Positions 1 through 11,477 of a stretch of DNA of 64,000 bases are shown one piece after another (position 1 is the first letter of the stretch; every line of letters begins with the position of its first letter). Made by a program: the position numbers and the translations under genes. The notes under the pieces are model-generated. The model did no database searches. It was not told the DNA's origin and saw only the letters and a program-made list of their open reading frames with translations. Origin of the DNA: Lactifluus volemus (taxonomy: Eukaryota; Basidiomycota; Agaricomycetes; Russulales; Russulaceae); the NCBI GenBank assembly GCA_022376515.1, contig WTXI01000050.1, forward strand, positions 1 to 64,000, written 5' to 3'.

Positions 1-1173
1 CTTCCTCCAACAAAAAACTAGATGACAAGGTATGGCGACAGAATTTGGAAAACGCAAATGCCAATGTCAGGTCAAACTTGGTGAAATCGAGTTCTATGTC
101 ACGTATTCGGACTACTTCGGAGCTACAGAAGCCAGGGATGGCTTCGAAGAACTGTTCAAGTTCCTTATCTTCTTCCAGAGCTTGAATAGTCCATGTTAGT
201 ATATGGTCGGTGATTCTCGTCGATAATTCCGAGCCAGATTCTTGGACATCTTCGTTAGGCCCTGAAACGGTAGATCTCTTCTGGGGTACCACCCTGAGAA
301 AGACGGAAACGAATTCGGCGGATTGGAGAGAACGTGAATTAAAGAAGAGCGACACTGACGATGAAAGTGGTGAATAATATGGGCTATCGTGCCAGAAGAT
401 TGCATCAACGTGATGCATCCATATAAACCTCCAGCAAGCACGACCCACCAAACACCACACTGAACACACTATGGTTGATGTTGAACAGATAAATAGCCAG
501 TCCAGTGAAGAACAGAAACAATGACAAGTGTAGCAGAGCGGGCAGTGCTTCAACAGACCAAGGAAGGTGAAACCTTTCGACACCGTTAGCAAGAATGCAC
601 GGATTGAAGCTCGCTTGTGTGGACTGTATAGTGGCGGTTGTGTGATTGTGAGGAATCGACGTGCCCATTGCTGTAACATCGTCGCCAGTAGCGCAGATGT
701 GAGACTGATGACCAAACTGAGGAACCAGAGAGAGTTGACCAAGACGGCTGATTTGGAGGAGAGAAGGCGGGTGGTTGAACTGGAGTGGCAAGGATCGATG
801 CACGAGATATGTTTGGGTCGGCGAGAAGTTGATAGATGTTTGCGAGATAGAACACAGTTGGTATCCTGTGGATTCGATTTTAGGTCTTGAACGGAAACAG
901 TGAGAAATGCTGCGAGTGCAGCAGAGAATAAACCGGTCTACGATATTTACGTCAGTCACTGGGCTCTAGTGTAGAGTCGATATAAGGCCTCACGAAGATA
1001 ATGATGCCATCTGCATCCTTTTGCCAGCGATGGGTCATTTTTTCATCTTCTCCTCGGTCATCTTAATGTACATATGGAAGAGGGGCCCTGAGCTATCTGA
1101 AAAGATGGCCTGCCCCTGCGAGGATTGACCTTGCTCTGTCCGAGCTTGAGGGCTGGCTTCAAGGGAGAATGAA
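1..1173 (-). pseudogene. DUF6535 membrane protein gene, copy A (relic, runs off left edge)
   Basis: This is the leftmost of six DUF6535 copies and its 3' part lies outside the window. An upstream exon (994-1173) ends in the conserved WQKDADGILIF-type motif, followed by a 56-nt GT-AG intron (938-993) and the main exon from 937 downward. The main exon has several single-base indels relative to the intact copies: an extra T near 860, and missing bases near 755, 590 and 450. The four-helix DUF6535 sequence is therefore spread over all three frames. Function of the family is unknown; it is a basidiomycete-typical multi-span membrane domain. The indels make this copy a pseudogene. Confidence 0.8.
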
Positions 1174-2051
1174 CTTGATGATGATAACGTAAGCTGACGT
1201 ATAACATACTGTTGTCCATTTTCTATTCAGGTAGATTCTCTCTGTTGGTAGCTTCCGGGGTAGCAGGTCGGGACGTCAGGAGGAACAGAGGGTAAATCGA
1301 GGGTGAGGCGACGAAAACACGAGTACAGTTACGTAAGGTCAAGTACCGCGAAGGACGCGTGCCTTGGGGCCATTCGTAGTGTACGTTGATATGAACATGA
1401 TACATGAATGCAGATTCAAAAGTAAAAAGACTTTGCATAGCTGTGAAGATATGTCATACTGTATCTGCTCTTTCCATTCCCCGATGATGAAATCGACGGA
1501 AAGGGTGCTAACACTCTGACCGTTGTATAGGCTTCCTCTACTTTTGTCAGGTCCACCCGTCCTTGTGGCTTTTCCTGTCTGATAGCTGTCATCCTTATCG
1601 CGATCCCTGCGTGCCATCTTCCACCATGAGGGGCTAGCAGTGGCATTCTCTCATTAATCCCCTCCCGTTCAAGTCCATCTCAGTACTTTCTCATATTCCC
1701 AGTACTCGTGCGATATTAGACGTCTCCAATGGCACCAATTGTGCGACACTGCCGGGACAATGCTAGACCCACAAGAAAGAGCCGAAGGATTTAGGTTGTG
1801 TCGTTCCGCGCAAAGGCTGAACGTTGATCCTCGTAGCTCCTGCCTTATGTGGTGCAGCCTCCCGCAACATGCGTCGCTCCCCAATGGTCGACAATATTTT
1901 TGGGCATGATATTGAGCCAACTTCAGGACGTCACCTCACACATTGACTATGTAAAATAAGAAATATCAGCACAGGGTGGAATACCAGGTGCTTATTACTT
2001 GGCACGCATTCCTCGACGAGTCTATGTGGCCGTAGTCCAACGAGCACTCAC
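1174..2051 (-). other. 5' flank of DUF6535 copy A, with a candidate first exon
   Basis: This sequence recurs upstream of copies B, D and F. A minus-strand ATG frame beginning at 1617 reads MARRDRDKDDSYQTGK. It is matched in sequence and position upstream of copy D (MARRNRDRDDSYRTKK, from 34806) and copy F (MARKHRDRDDSYRTGK, near 43920), so it may be the true first exon of these genes. I could not find a splice path joining it in phase to the DUF6535 exon. The rest (1630-2051) is unit spacer with no supported gene. Confidence 0.4.
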
Positions 2052-2283
2052 TGATTCAACATACGCAGATTGAACGAGGCCACCCTGAACGTCCGAAACA
2101 CCCATTGGTTTAACTTTCCACCAACTACGAAATGTCAGCGATGGACCCGAGCTACATAAGGGATGAACGCACTCGTCATCAGATTTCTCGATGAGTAAGA
2201 GCAATTGATCCTCTTTCATCTTCGGATTGGGGAGCGTCGTCATATGATGCTTGAGAACGGCATTCCTCGTATTTGCCACTCAT
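2052..2283 (-). pseudogene. SLA1 first-exon (SH3) copy 1, degraded
   Basis: This is a duplicate of the SLA1 5' SH3-coding exons at 6378-6626. The second half is recognisable (KEDQLLLLIEKSDDE, WWKVKPMGVSDVQGG) and ends at the same GTGAGT donor. The first strands of the SH3 fold (normally EEYIAVLKASYDYVP) are broken by small deletions. No downstream SLA1 exons follow, so it cannot encode SLA1. Confidence 0.75.
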
Positions 2284-2903
2284 GAGCGCGCACAAAGTTT
2301 GTTGTCGCTCTCGCTCTCGCACGTGGGTGGAGCACGCCCTCTTACATAATACGTTGCCGCCCGCAGAGCTTGAGCGCCTCTTATGCGCTTTGCGCCAGCC
2401 GGACCCTACACTTGGCGAGGACATTTGAACTAACTGTTCGTCTGTTTATTGATAAATTACACAATCTGGTTATTCTCTGCTCGTGATACTTCTGGTGCAG
2501 TTACCTTTGATCTTGCGGTCCTTCGATCCTTGGCTGAGAAATAGACATTCCTTTTTGGAAACTAGTCGTTCAATCTGTTCATCTCTGATTGTTTCTCGAG
2601 TTTCTCGAACATGAGTCACTTGGGACACCGGTGGTGCCTCTGTTGGGCAGCGTCCCAGGTTCCCTTCCAACCGAGTCGTCTTCGAGAACAGATCCCACTC
2701 CTCGCACAAACTCTTCAGCTGAACGATCCGCGTCTTGCCACTCGAATCTACTTTGATCCAGCTTGATAGTTGATAACCCTTGACATGGACCAAAACTGTC
2801 CGCGTCTCCCGGGAAGTTATCATGAACCATACACTGCTGTTCGCGTGGGCGCCATCTATTAATGAACAACCGACGGCACGCTGTTGTATTCAACAGTGAT
2901 ACC
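2284..2903. repeat. Array spacer between SH3 copy 1 and the SLA1 3' end
   Basis: About 600 bp with no supported gene. It matches other unit spacers, for example 31000-31460 and 46060-46190, including a block around GGTCCGCGTCTCCCGGGAAG that also recurs near 8740. The match to the other spacers stops near GTGATACCA (about 2903), where SLA1 tail sequence begins. This marks a duplication breakpoint. Confidence 0.6.
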
Positions 2904-2949
2904 AGTAGTGCGTTTTGTATTATGGTCGACGTAGTATTTGCGTCCACCA
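2904..2949 (-). pseudogene. WW-domain-like fragment abutting the SLA1 tail
   Basis: One minus frame reads GGRKYYVDHNTKRTT, which closely fits the central strands of a WW domain (G-R-x-Y-Y-V-D-H-N-T-x-x-T-T). The first conserved Trp is not in frame and the second is replaced by Gly. The same 46-bp block recurs at 46190-46233. It overlaps another frame that continues the SLA1 PQP repeats, so which frame was ancestral is uncertain. Confidence 0.4.
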
Positions 2950-5900
2950 TAGGTTGTGGCGCAAGTGAGGGCTGGAAACCAGTCGGTTGTGGAGCCAGCT
3001 GGAAATCGTCGGCTGTGTAGCCAACGACGGCTGGAAACCAGTCGGTTGTGGGGCCAAAGATGGCTGATAATCTGTCGGTTGTGGTTGGAATCCACTGGTA
3101 GGTTGGAACCCGGTGGGCTGAGGCCCGAGCGAAGACGGTTGGAATCCGGTCGGCTGAGGTCCCAAGAACGAGGGCGAAGTTGCCGGGCGCGTAGGCACGA
3201 ACCCGTTGAAGCCGGTCGTAGTCGGCACGAGCGGGGCGAGCAGGCCTTGGTTTACCGGGACCGGCGCGAGCGGACCACGCGGGCCGCCAGCCGCGGGAGG
3301 CGGGAGAAACCCGGTTCGTTGAGCTTGCAGCAGGTGTTGACCGAGTGGTGAGGGCGATGGCCCAACGCCGAGGCCTTGGTTGTAGCCGGCTGGAGGAGGC
3401 GAGGTGATCGATGGTGAGGGTGTAGCGGCAGGAGAAGGTTTCGAAGCGGCGGCTGGGCCGGGAGGTTGCACACGCAGCTGGCTGAGACGAGCGAGTTGGT
3501 CAAAGATGTCAGCCTCTGTCGTCTTCGCTAGTCCACCGGAGCTGGTACTGGATGAAGTCGCTATCTGTGTTGCTGGAGCAGACGGGGCGCGCGGAGGTTG
3601 TGACGGAGTGGGTGCGAGTGCAGAGGTGACTGAGGCAGGGAGAGGTGGCACTGATGGGACGCGTTCCGGGACGGGAGGTGTCGCGGCGACGGGCTTGGTC
3701 GAGCTCGGTCTATTTGTCCACGCATCGTCATCGAAGCCCGATGGAGCAGCAGAGTTCGACCTTGAAGGGACTTGTGAAGGCGGGGACAAGGCGGTCGGCG
3801 CAGACGTTGGACTGGATACTTGTGGGGTCGTCGAACGGGCGATCTGTTCCGACGCGGTCGAGATGGCACCAAGATCGACAGCACCGGGAGCAGTGCTTCC
3901 CGTCTTGCTCGGCGTCGGGCGTCCTCTCCGCGCATTCTTGAGTTGACCTCCGGGATTGGTGAACAAGTTAGGCGGCCCGGGGCCGCAGACATCGACCGTT
4001 CGTCGTTGCCGAGGAGGTTTACCTCCGAGGAAGCAGGCTTTGATGGAGCCTTTGGACGGCGCGCGTCGATAACCTTGGCGACGCGGATGATATCGCCTTC
4101 GCGCAAGCCCAGAGTGCGTAGAGTGGATTCCGAAATATCAGGCAGAATCGATTCGTCGATCTTGTCCCGCTCAAAGGAAGAGGCGTAGCGCGTGCAATCA
4201 TCCAGATCACACCCTGCGTTGAGGAAAAATTCGAACCAGTCTATCTGTGGGCCCTTCTTCTGAGGCGCGGGAGCTGGTTGGGGGTGTTGATGGCGCTTCG
4301 CCAGTGGCTCATCATCCTCGTCACTCTTTCGTGAGCTCGAGCCCCCACGACCCATGATCTTCTCCACGTAGCGCACGTCCTCAACTGACATCTTCTCGGA
4401 TGGTACTTCAATGATCACGCCATTCATCTTGTGTAGGCGGAGCACGCCGTTCTTGTAGCCAAGGAAAGCGGCCACAACACGAAACTGCCCAGTTCGATCG
4501 CGCCACTCGCGCGTCTGGTTTGGATCGGGGGGAGCACCTGGTAGAAAGTATGGAAAAGAAATCAGGCGAAAGAAGACATAGCAACTCACGCTTTTCGATG
4601 GACTTGCGCGAGTCAGAACTAGACTTTGATGAAGATGGATGAGACGAAGCCTTTGCCTTTGTCGATCTTTTCTCGCGCCGGTCTTCCCCCTCGGGTTCGT
4701 CCTCCGTGCGCTCCTTCTCGCGCTTCTCCTTCTCTTTGCGTTTACGGTCGGCCTCGGCGGCCATTGCTGCGGCCTTGGCGCGTTGTTCTCGTTCCTCCCT
4801 CTCCTTCCGCTCGCGCTTCTCTTTTGCCTCACGTTCCGTGCGTTCCGCTGCAGCGCGCTCCTCCGCTTCACGCTCAGCCTCGCCGTCGTCTTCTCTCGCT
4901 TCCGGTTCGACCACCCGAGCAGGCGAGCGGCCCATGGCTGCGGGGTGCAAGTCTCCACTAGTCGAGGAAGGACGCAGCTCGATATATGACGCAGGCACAA
5001 CTCCCTCATTGTCTTTCACGTCCCTACACTTCCACCACTCGTCGCCGTCTTGCTCGATTACCCATAGAGCATCGCCCTCGGCTACAGTCAGTTCATCATC
5101 GCCCTGAGCCTGGAAGTCATACAAAGCGTAGGCCTCCAGACCGTCGACATCTTCGAGCTTGGGTGGTTCCTCTTCTTGTTCTAGAGGAGATGGGGAGCGT
5201 GGGGGAATAATGGCAGGGCTTGCCTCGGAGAAGTGCACGCCTTTCTTACCAGGACTGTGCGCCCCATCTGTACGTAAAGGTGGAGGAAGTGTGCGTTGTA
5301 CTGGAGCGGTGGGTTCGGACGCAGCTTCGGCTTCCGGTCCGGCCGCCGAGTCGGTACTGCCGCGGGCAAGACTGCGCGAAGACTCGAGTTTGGCTAGAAT
5401 CTCTTCGGCCGTATCCTTGTTGCCTGCATGAAAGTGCAGACTCGTAGCGACCGTGCCACCAACTTCGATCAGCACATGTTTTGACTTGTCGATATGCGCT
5501 GAAGTAATGTCACCAGTCTGCCACTTTTGCACTGGTGTCTGGCATCCGGGATCGACGTCAATGCCACGGAGCGCAAAGAAAGCACCTGTTTGAAAACGTA
5601 CCTTGTCGGCCTCACTAGCAAAAAATACGGCACCATTGCCAATTCCAAGGGTGCCCTTCTTCTTCTTGCCTTTCTTGTCCACCTCAGAGATTGCCCAAGT
5701 CTTGATGGGGTCTGCCTTGGCCTTGGAGGCGGTGGAGCGGACGAGCTCTGCAGGATCGACATATGTGCTGACCGGACGCGCTGGGCGGGGAGGAGAATCG
5801 GGAACGACAATGCTGGCAGCTGCGGAAGGAGCAGGGGCGGGGGCGGAGGAACCGGAATCATCCATACTCTAGCGCTAAATCAGTGCCAAGTCGAAGAGAA

Positions 5901-6626
5901 AGAGTAGAGAGGGCGACCTCAACATAATTCCCAGGAATGTAGCCGACCTTGCCACTGTCCTTCTCTTGCACAAGCAGCCAACCATCGTCCTCTATGCCAA
6001 ACGCGAGCAACACCTGTTCCTCTTTCAGGGATAGTTCACCTTGGGCAGCCGCGTCGTAATCATATTGTGCCTTTACAATGGAGGAGTGCTCGGCCTATAG
6101 TAAAAGGAAACAACGTGAGCAACAAACCAATCCACAACATGATAATGGGAGAAAAGGGCGGCCGAAGTTTTTGGGGTAATCTTGAGAAGTATGTGTGAAG
6201 TGATAAGGGCTGAGGCACCACCGACAAGGCCGGGTTACTGGGCACGATATTGAGCCGATTTCACCTTACACATCGACTATGGAAATGAAAAATATCGGGA
6301 CAGGGCGGAACGCCAGGCGCTTATAACTTGGCACGCATTCCTCGACGAGTCCATGTAGCAGTCCAACGAGCACTCACCGATTCAACGTACGCAGATGGAA
6401 CGAGGCCACCCTGAACATCCGAAACACCCATTGGTTTAACTTTCCACCAACTACGAAATGTCAGCGATGCACCCGAGCTACACAAAGGATGAACGCACTC
6501 GTCATCGGTTTTCTCGACGAGTAAAAGTAGTTGATCCTCCTTGATTTCGATTTCATCTTCGGATTGGGGAACGTAGTCATATGATGCCTTGAGAACGGCG
6601 ATATATTCCTCGTGTTCGTCACTCAT
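2920..6626 (-). CDS. SLA1: SLA1-like actin cytoskeleton/endocytosis adaptor, frameshifted and 3'-rearranged
   Basis: SLA1 links cargo and clathrin-coat components to Las17/WASP-driven actin assembly at cortical endocytic patches. Exons seen: 6499-6626, 6378-6450, 5918-6094, 4590-5868, and 4537 downward; introns 6451-6498, 6095-6377, 5869-5917 and 4538-4589, all in phase. Domains: SH3-1 (residues about 6-66), SH3-2 (68-126), SH3-3 (about 370-425, ALYDFQAQGDDEL...GVVPASYIEL), a K/E/R-rich charged linker, SHD1 (about 560-615, REWRDRTGQFRVVAAFLGY), SHD2/SAM-like (about 650-712, DWFEFFLNAGCDLDDC), then a P/Q-rich tail with PQPTGFQ repeats like the Prk1-target repeats of yeast Sla1. The tail frame is offset by one base at a C/G run (3979-3982) and again near 3005-3012. 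The gene then runs into array spacer, so the natural C-terminus is missing. It is either a decaying copy or contains sequence errors. Confidence 0.85.
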
Positions 6627-7823
6627 GAGCGCACAAGTTTGTTGTCAAGAATAGGAATAGAGATAGAGTTGTTGGTATTGACGCTCTCTCTCTCGCACCG
6701 AAAACCGGATGGAGCACGGCGCTTATGTAATCCGTTGCCGTACACGCGCAGCAGAGCTCGAGCGCCTCTTCAGTTATACGCTTTGGGGCCACCCTACAGT
6801 ACGAGGACATCTGAACTAACTATTCGTCTGTTTATTAATAAATTACACAGACTGGTTATCCTCTGCCCAGATCTCATGGTTCTTCTGGTGCAGTAATCTT
6901 CGATCTTGCCGTCTTTCGATGACCATGTCCTCTTTCTGTCTTGTATATCATATACCCCTCACGTTCAAGGCGACCGAGATCTTGTCTCGGATCAAAGGGG
7001 AAAATTACGAGGCTCTTCCAGATTACGGGACCTCGTGCGCTATGACCTTTACTTTCCTGACCTTTGACTCAGAACACACCTATGGGGAGAAAAGCGTGTT
7101 TGAATAAAACATACTCCGACCACTCTTTCCTCCCAGTAAGTTAGTATTTATGACAACTCGATCTGCCCTCCCCCCCGTGTTACAGAGAGTGTTTCTCAAC
7201 CATTGATGTCGACCACCTCCAACGAACTCACGTCCAAAATCAAGCAATCTCCTGCTGCGCCATGTATTAACAAGGAATCCCTTCTTCATGTAGCCCTGAT
7301 GAGAGTATTTCATCATCATCCGACAACGCCAAGCTTTTATAAACAGACAACGGAACTCCACGCCTCATATCCGAATCTCCTGTGGTGCGTCCCTTTTCGT
7401 GATTGCGCCAGCGTGATTGACCTATTCCTGTTCTTCAGTCTACAGAAAAGATAGACCTATAGGAACCACCACTTGAGAGTCCTGCTGAAACCAAGCTCAA
7501 AATCAAAATGGGCAAGATTCGTCCCAAAAAACTCAAGGAATCTTTGGAACTTCCTAACATGCCTGATCGTCTTAGCCGCTGATTAAGATATCCACGCCTG
7601 ATACCCAGCGATGTCATAATCGAGTGTGGCATCACGTCTGGTGTTCCTTCCACTCCGTAGAAATAGACATTCCTTTTTGGAAACTAGTCTTTTCAATCTG
7701 TTTGTCTCTAGCTGGTTCTCATTTGTCCATTTCTCGAAATATGTTACCTTGTGGTGCCCCCGTTGGGCAGCGTCCCAGGTTCCCTTCCAATCAAGTCGTC
7801 CCCGAGAACATATCCTACTCCTC
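6627..7823. repeat. SLA1 promoter-side spacer with recurring plus-strand reading frames
   Basis: This holds the putative SLA1 promoter, copied at 25747-27000 and 35473-36750. Plus-strand frames at 6919-7107 (FKATEILSRIKGENYEAL) and around 7203-7450 recur in all three copies with indels. In the 26-kb and 36-kb copies a frame reading DETLQEP.ERLAGEK...FTEDKRQELRVFGS follows. These may be a dead plus-strand gene caught in the duplication unit. No splice model holds in every copy, so I do not call a gene. Confidence 0.4.
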
Positions 7824-8680
7824 TTTTTTTTTTTTTTTTGGAAAGCGCTTTTTATTTGGGAGTTAACTAAGACGCTAACTACCTAAATAAAGTGCTAAGT
7901 GTCAGGAGATTTACCATCAGCTTATCTTAGCGCGCTGGAGCCGGGCCGGTGGACCGGGGAGAGGACGAAAATGCATTTACGCACATCCCTGGAAGGGGAT
8001 AGTGTGGGACTCAGGCCACTTCACCTGGGGTCAGCTATCATGGCCTCCTACACTAAAACCTCACGATTGTAGAGCCAGTTGTATGGGGGATCCCCATGCT
8101 GTCTTAGGATGAGATCCCAGGTGCAGGATATTGTCATGGTGAACTTCTTATTTTGTTTGATTTTAGCCGTGATTCTTCATGTTTTTAGTTCGGTGGTCAG
8201 TTTGGTGGCTTATGGTGCAGGTAGGTGCACAGATTCCTCATTGTGGGCAGGTTGCCAGTGGTGCGGGTTGGTGCGTGTGGCTGGCCCGGGCTCCGGGCCG
8301 GGGATTGGGACGCGTCAGTTGTTTTGTTGGTGCCCGTAATTGTAGTGTAGGTCACGGTGGCAGTGGCATTGAGATTTTAGGATGTCTTGTAGTTGCTTAT
8401 GCTAGGTAGTACTTTGTAGTAGGTAGTACAGTACTAGTAAGTGGTACTGTAGTGACATCTTGTGCTGTGATTGAGTGGCATGCAGGTTGGTGGGTATGGT
8501 TCATACATTATACCGTTTGTTGGGCTCTCCAAGTCTCAACACCTCATAGTTAACAGGGTTTATGATATTATGGTGTGTGTGTTAGGGGGTCGTGGTGTGC
8601 GAGAGCGGTGTGTCGCTCACCCTTGCCTGGTGTAGGAAAAACCCGCCATGGTGGTGGTTCGGGTTCAAGGGCCCCCTGAC
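7824..8680 (-). mobile_element. Non-LTR retroposon with poly(A) tail
   Basis: The 14-bp sequence ATATCCTACTCCTC occurs at 7810-7823 and again at 8681-8694, and flanking spacer resumes exactly after the second copy. The insert begins with a run of 16 T (7824-7839), which is the poly(A) tail of a minus-strand element. Long target duplication plus poly(A) is the signature of target-primed reverse transcription. The 857-bp body has no convincing reverse transcriptase or RNase H frame, so it is either a 5'-truncated LINE 3' end or a SINE-like element. Confidence 0.85.
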
Positions 8681-9251
8681 ATATCCTACTCCTCGCACAA
8701 ACTGATAACTCTTGACATGCACCATAACGGTCCGCGTCTCCCGGGAAGTTATCACGAACCATAGACTGTCCACGCGGGCACCATCTGTTAATGAACAACC
8801 GACGGCACGCTGTTGTATCCAACTCGGAGGTGCAGTGATACCAACTCTTTGGCCAGGGCAGCCACGACCGAACTACGTGCAACACAAGCGCTGAGTATTG
8901 CGTGAAACAAAAAACCTCTGAGCGCTGAGCGCTATATATACAACATCTCGCTTACGTGAAATTGAAGACATAAAGGAGGCACGGAACGAAGGATCAAGAC
9001 CTGGCGAGCGGCGAATATCGTACAGTAAACGAAACGTATACAAGAAGGCGGACATTAGGATAGCGTGCCTGAGAAACAAGCAATAGGTCGAAGGAAAGAA
9101 CCCGAGTGAAGCGTGCTGGTTTTGAACGTGGTACTGACTCCAGGGAACAGACTTGGTAAGAGCAGTCAGAATTGGCGTTGACATGGATCTCAAAAAACAA
9201 AGAACCCACCAGTGTACATATCTAAGAGGAGCCTCCAGAGACTGCACGGCT
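8681..9251. repeat. Array spacer downstream of DUF6535 copy B
   Basis: No supported gene. The block matches spacers before copies C, D, E and F: the GCGGGCACCATCTGTTAATGAACAAC region followed by a stretch around GGATCAAGACCTGGCGAGCGG. It ends in the 3' coding end of copy B. Confidence 0.6.
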
Positions 9252-11115
9252 CTATGCTGGACGGTCAATGCCGCCAGAGGAGGATACTGAGTCGGGGGAA
9301 ACTTGAAGGCGCGAAGCATCCGTCGCTATGTCCGTCCCGGACATAGCCAACTCGTGTGATCGCTCTGGGATCTGCATGTTAGTGGAAGTTTGAGCTCGAG
9401 GCCTATAGAATGTTCCGTCATTCGGTGCCGTGTCTGTGTGCGAAAAAGGGGTCCCCTGGGGCGGTGGAAGAGGAATAGACGTCGCAAACGGGGAAGGAAG
9501 CGGATGAGGAGTGTCGCTGGCAACTGAACTCGAGGATGATGATAATAGAACGTCAGGGACAACTCCAAGACCTGCATTCGTTTGCGGATCGGGAATACTG
9601 CTAAGCGGCGGGGAAAAGGATGGGTGAGGGGTGAATATAGACACTGCCGGTGCGGGATGAGGTTCCAACTCTGAGTTGGAAGTGGGCGGGATGGTAAGGT
9701 CTTTGTCAGTGAGACTTTGCGTTATTATGTCAAGTGAAGTAGCAGCGGGGTCAAGATTGTCGGGAGGAGAGCGGTGGGAGGACTCGATGGTTGGGGGAGC
9801 ATGAAGAACACCATGTAGAGATGATTCTCCAATAAAATGTACGCGGTTATCATCTTCGGTCGATGCGGGGAAGGATGACACGGCGGGCTCTGTGGAAAGG
9901 TTCAGAAAGGCGTTGGGAGTTGTCGCGAGAGGATGATGACCCGGGATATTGCATAGTGGGTACCAAAATGGGTCGTCCATAACGTGGTTATAATGATGTG
10001 CGGAAGCATCGAAGGCGGTCGGGCAGCATCGGTGCCTTGATGTAAAGCGATATAAAGTTGCCGAATGTTGTTGAGAGTATAATTAGCAATGAGGTGAGAT
10101 CTGCGATTATGCAATTCTCGAGTGATTTCGTTCCACAAAGCACAGAAGCCGTGCTGTAGTCCAGGAAGAGTATTTTCAATGTCGAATTTGGAAATGCATG
10201 GCAGGATGTCCCTTAGGAAATAAGCCTGAAACTCATCCTCGAGACACAAGCGGAAGAGTGGCCGAGTGATGTAGATAAAGTTGGCAAGTAAAACGCTGTC
10301 ACCATTTGCAACGTAATTTCGAAAAGAATTTTCTGACAATCCAAGTTGATCCTTGGCTAGTGCCTCCCAACGCTCATCGCGTTCCGACGTGATTGCAATG
10401 ACGCCAGCAATTATGCCTTGAGAACATAAACCAGGAACTTGGCCATCAGTAGTACTTGTCAGAGATTGCCACATATCAACAGATCGCAACAGATCCACAC
10501 CGAGACTGAAAACTATGTCGAGGGTGGACATGGTTGTCCGGGAGAGTTGTGCTGCATCGATAGCCTTCGCGCAGATGATGACACGCCTTTTCTTGTCTTC
10601 CTCCGACAAAAAACTAGACAACAAGGTATGGAAACCGAAATTGGAAATCCCCTCTGCCAATGTCCCGTTAAATTTGTCACGGTGAGGTAGGGAACGTGTT
10701 TGGACTACTTCGGAGCGACAGAAGCCAGGGATGGCTTCGAAGAACTGTTCAAGTTCCTTATCTTCTTCCACAGCTTGAATAGTCCATGTTAGGATATGCT
10801 CGGTGATCTTCGTTGACAATTCCGAGCCAGATTCTTGAACGATCTTCGATAGGCCCTGAAAGGGTAGATATCTTTCGAGCCACTGCCCCTGAGAAAGAAA
10901 GTAACGAATTCGGCGAATTGCAGAAAAGGTGAAATTAAAGAAGAGAAACGCCGACGAAGAAAGTGGGGAATAATAGGGGCTATCGTGCCAGAAGATTGGC
11001 ATCAACGTGATGCATCCATATACACCTCCTGCAAGCCCAACCCACCAAACAACCACACTGAACACAGTATGGTTGATGTTGAACAGATAAATAGCCAGTC
11101 CGGTGAAGAACAGAA

Positions 11116-11468
11116 TATTGGATGAGAATCCTAAGTCTCAGTCTAAAGTGAAAAGACTTATATTGATCTACCTATTGGATGAGAATCCTAAGTCTAAGTA
11201 GATAGTAAGTTTACTGAGGAATGAAAGAATAAAGAGTGACTAACCTCAGTCTAAAGTGAAAAGACTGAGGCAAGGTGAACACGGTGTCTACACTATATAA
11301 GGAATGAACGACTGAGGTCAAAATTGTAAGGGAGTTAAGCTATAAGGAGATAATAAATTCGACTTAGTGTAGAACGCGGACAGTCCTTGGTATCGGTGTC
11401 ACGCGTCATGTGACGTGTGACTGCGAAGCGTTGGCTCGACTTACGCCTGCGAGGCTGCGCTCCCAACA
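11116..11468 (-). repeat. Copia 3' LTR
   Basis: 353 bp, on the element strand starting TGTTGGGAGCG and ending CATCCAATA. It has an internal near-direct repeat of TATTGGATGAGAATCCTAAG 57 bp apart, a TATATA-containing segment and a palindromic GTCACGCGTCATGTGACGTG-type block. It differs from the 5' LTR at one position. Confidence 0.95.
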
Positions 11469-11477
11469 CGCCCCCTC
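11469..11477 (-). other. Copia polypurine tract
   Basis: On the element strand GAGGGGGCG lies directly against the 3' LTR. Its first bases overlap the gag-pol stop codon (11476-11478), leaving almost no 3' untranslated sequence before the LTR. Confidence 0.7.
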
